Part shown: in pieces, positions 63,553 to 64,000 of the stretch
How the letters are laid out: every line of letters begins with the position of its first letter
Numbering within the stretch: the first letter of the stretch is position 1
Assembly: GCA_008501635.1 (NCBI GenBank)
Contig: QQUJ01000019.1
Coordinates: forward strand, 149,863-213,862
DNA length: 64,000 bases
Direction: 5' to 3'
Source: Pseudomonadota bacterium
Lineage (GTDB): Bacteria > Pseudomonadota > Gammaproteobacteria > QQUJ01
Position numbers and translations under genes: made by a program
The notes under the pieces: generated by a model
The model's input: only the letters and a program-made list of their open reading frames with translations
Databases searched by the model: none
Told to the model about the DNA's origin: nothing

Positions 63553-63669
63553 ATGTAGGTCGGGTTAGCAACGCGTAACCCGACAGCTACGGGCCGATTC
63601 CCCTCATCTTCACCTTCTCCCGCGGGGAGAAGGGATCCACCACATTCCCCCTCCCTCAGTTAGAGGGCT
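63553..63669. repeat. Composite intergenic repeat, copy 1 (REP-type)
   Basis: Begins ATGTAGGTCGGGTTAGC, followed by GCGTAACCCGAC (a hairpin). Next comes CCTTCTCCC-GC-GGGGAGAAGG (63613-63633), a strong second hairpin, and a third short one (CCCTCCCTCAG...GAGGGC). The same three modules in the same order recur in copy 2. Confidence 0.75.
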
Positions 63670-63715
63670 ATTAATCCCACATAACACCCCCAAACCACCA
63701 CCTTGGCGACAATCA

Positions 63716-63872
63716 ATGTAGGTCGGGTTAGCCGGCGTAACCCGACACCTCGCATTCGTCGGGTTACGCTTCGCTAACCCGACCTGCGAGCGGTTTTCCC
63801 CCCCATCCTCACCTTCTCCCGCGAGGAGGAGGTGCACACCAGTTTCCCTCTTCCTCAGGGAGAGGGCGAGGG
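63716..63872. repeat. Composite intergenic repeat, copy 2 (REP-type)
   Basis: Same modules as copy 1: ATGTAGGTCGGGTTAGCC with GGCGTAACCCGAC; an added inverted unit GTCGGGTTACGCTTCGCTAACCCGAC; then CCTTCTCCCGCGAGGAGGAGG; then CCCTCTTCCTCAGGGAGAGGG. The copies lie head to tail 163 bases apart, which suggests local duplication. Confidence 0.75.
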
Positions 63873-63875
63873 TGG

Positions 63876-64000
63876 GTACAGACCGGTAACATGGTTTACA
63901 GAATAGACCGGGCACAAGGTTTACAGGGTAGATTGCGTTGGCAAGGAGGACTTGCCGATGCCCTGGAAAGAGACCTGTGCGATGGATCAACGAGTTCAGT
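63876..64000 (+). mobile_element. Left end of an IS481-family insertion sequence
   Basis: Past the second repeat, two copies of GGTTTACAG (63893-63901 and 63918-63926) lie upstream of a transposase start, as is common for IS481-type ends. The exact left terminus lies between about 63873 and 63893 and cannot be fixed without the right end, which is beyond the window. Confidence 0.65.
63958..64000 (+). CDS. IS481-family transposase, 5' end only
   Basis: ATG 63958, behind AAGGAGG, opens MPWKETCAMDQRVQ and runs off the window. The opening MPWKExxxMDQRxQF is the characteristic start of IS481-type DDE integrases (the next residues would be FVADWL or similar). Only 14 codons are visible; no frame break is seen in them. 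Confidence 0.8.
   Translation, partial: MPWKETCAMDQRVQ

Overview
The window looks like a chromosomal segment of a gammaproteobacterium, moderately GC-rich, probably a respiratory relative of the Chromatiales or Thiotrichales. This is inferred from the gyrA-serC-pheA-hisC-tyrA-aroA order, the ubiG-gph pair, acnB, nagZ, and abundant redox proteins (c-type cytochromes, rubredoxin, a tungsten aldehyde oxidoreductase). I recognised no rRNA, tRNA, CRISPR array or prophage. Apart from an insertion sequence entering at the right edge, the segment looks native.

1-19.4 kb is housekeeping. A minus-strand operon mtaD-ubiG-gph-rmuC diverges from mtnA-gyrA-serC-serA-pheA-hisC-tyrA-aroA, which covers MTA salvage, DNA gyrase, and serine and aromatic amino-acid synthesis with a histidinol-phosphate-type aminotransferase. 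A YbaK-type tRNA deacylase and a compact MCE/Mla-like lipid transport operon follow: permease, divergent ATPase, MlaD-like protein and TPR lipoprotein.

19.4-25.2 kb holds a class II aldolase and then a haem cluster: PepSY protein, cytochrome b561, SHP (DUF1924 cytochrome c), dihaem cytochrome c, a second PepSY protein, an OmpR-type response regulator, its histidine kinase and a frameshifted EF-hand gene. Two promoters in it carry TTTCAG hexamers with an exact 11-bp period, each ending 10 bp before a candidate -10 box. I read these as the binding sites of the cluster's own regulator.

25.2-41.3 kb is mixed housekeeping: nudF, a MaoC protein, an AhpD-like protein, a DEAD-box helicase, a coiled-coil protein, a secretin-N-like protein, purB, acnB, nagZ, an MscS channel, a patatin and small conserved proteins. 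A perfect inverted pair of DnaA boxes lies between acnB and nagZ. From 41.3 to 53.7 kb come a decayed Crp/Fnr regulator, an RND efflux pair, a NIT-domain hybrid kinase, a MoaD/ThiS-like protein without the GG tail, a 56-residue rubredoxin, a ChaN-PDZ lipoprotein, an M1-like metallopeptidase and an EF-hand protein.

53.9-63.6 kb is the most distinctive region. It holds a three-subunit tungsten aldehyde oxidoreductase of AorABC type: a 16-cysteine ferredoxin, the catalytic subunit and a FAD/NAD subunit. A MoaD with a GG tail is transcribed divergently. A LysR regulator diverges from a hemerythrin-like gene across a palindrome. Then come a DUF3330-like zinc protein, an orphan SdhB, a metallo-beta-lactamase-fold protein with a cysteine-rich N-terminus, a zinc-ribbon protein and a DUF2520 protein. 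The right end has a duplicated REP-type intergenic element and the first codons of an IS481-family transposase.
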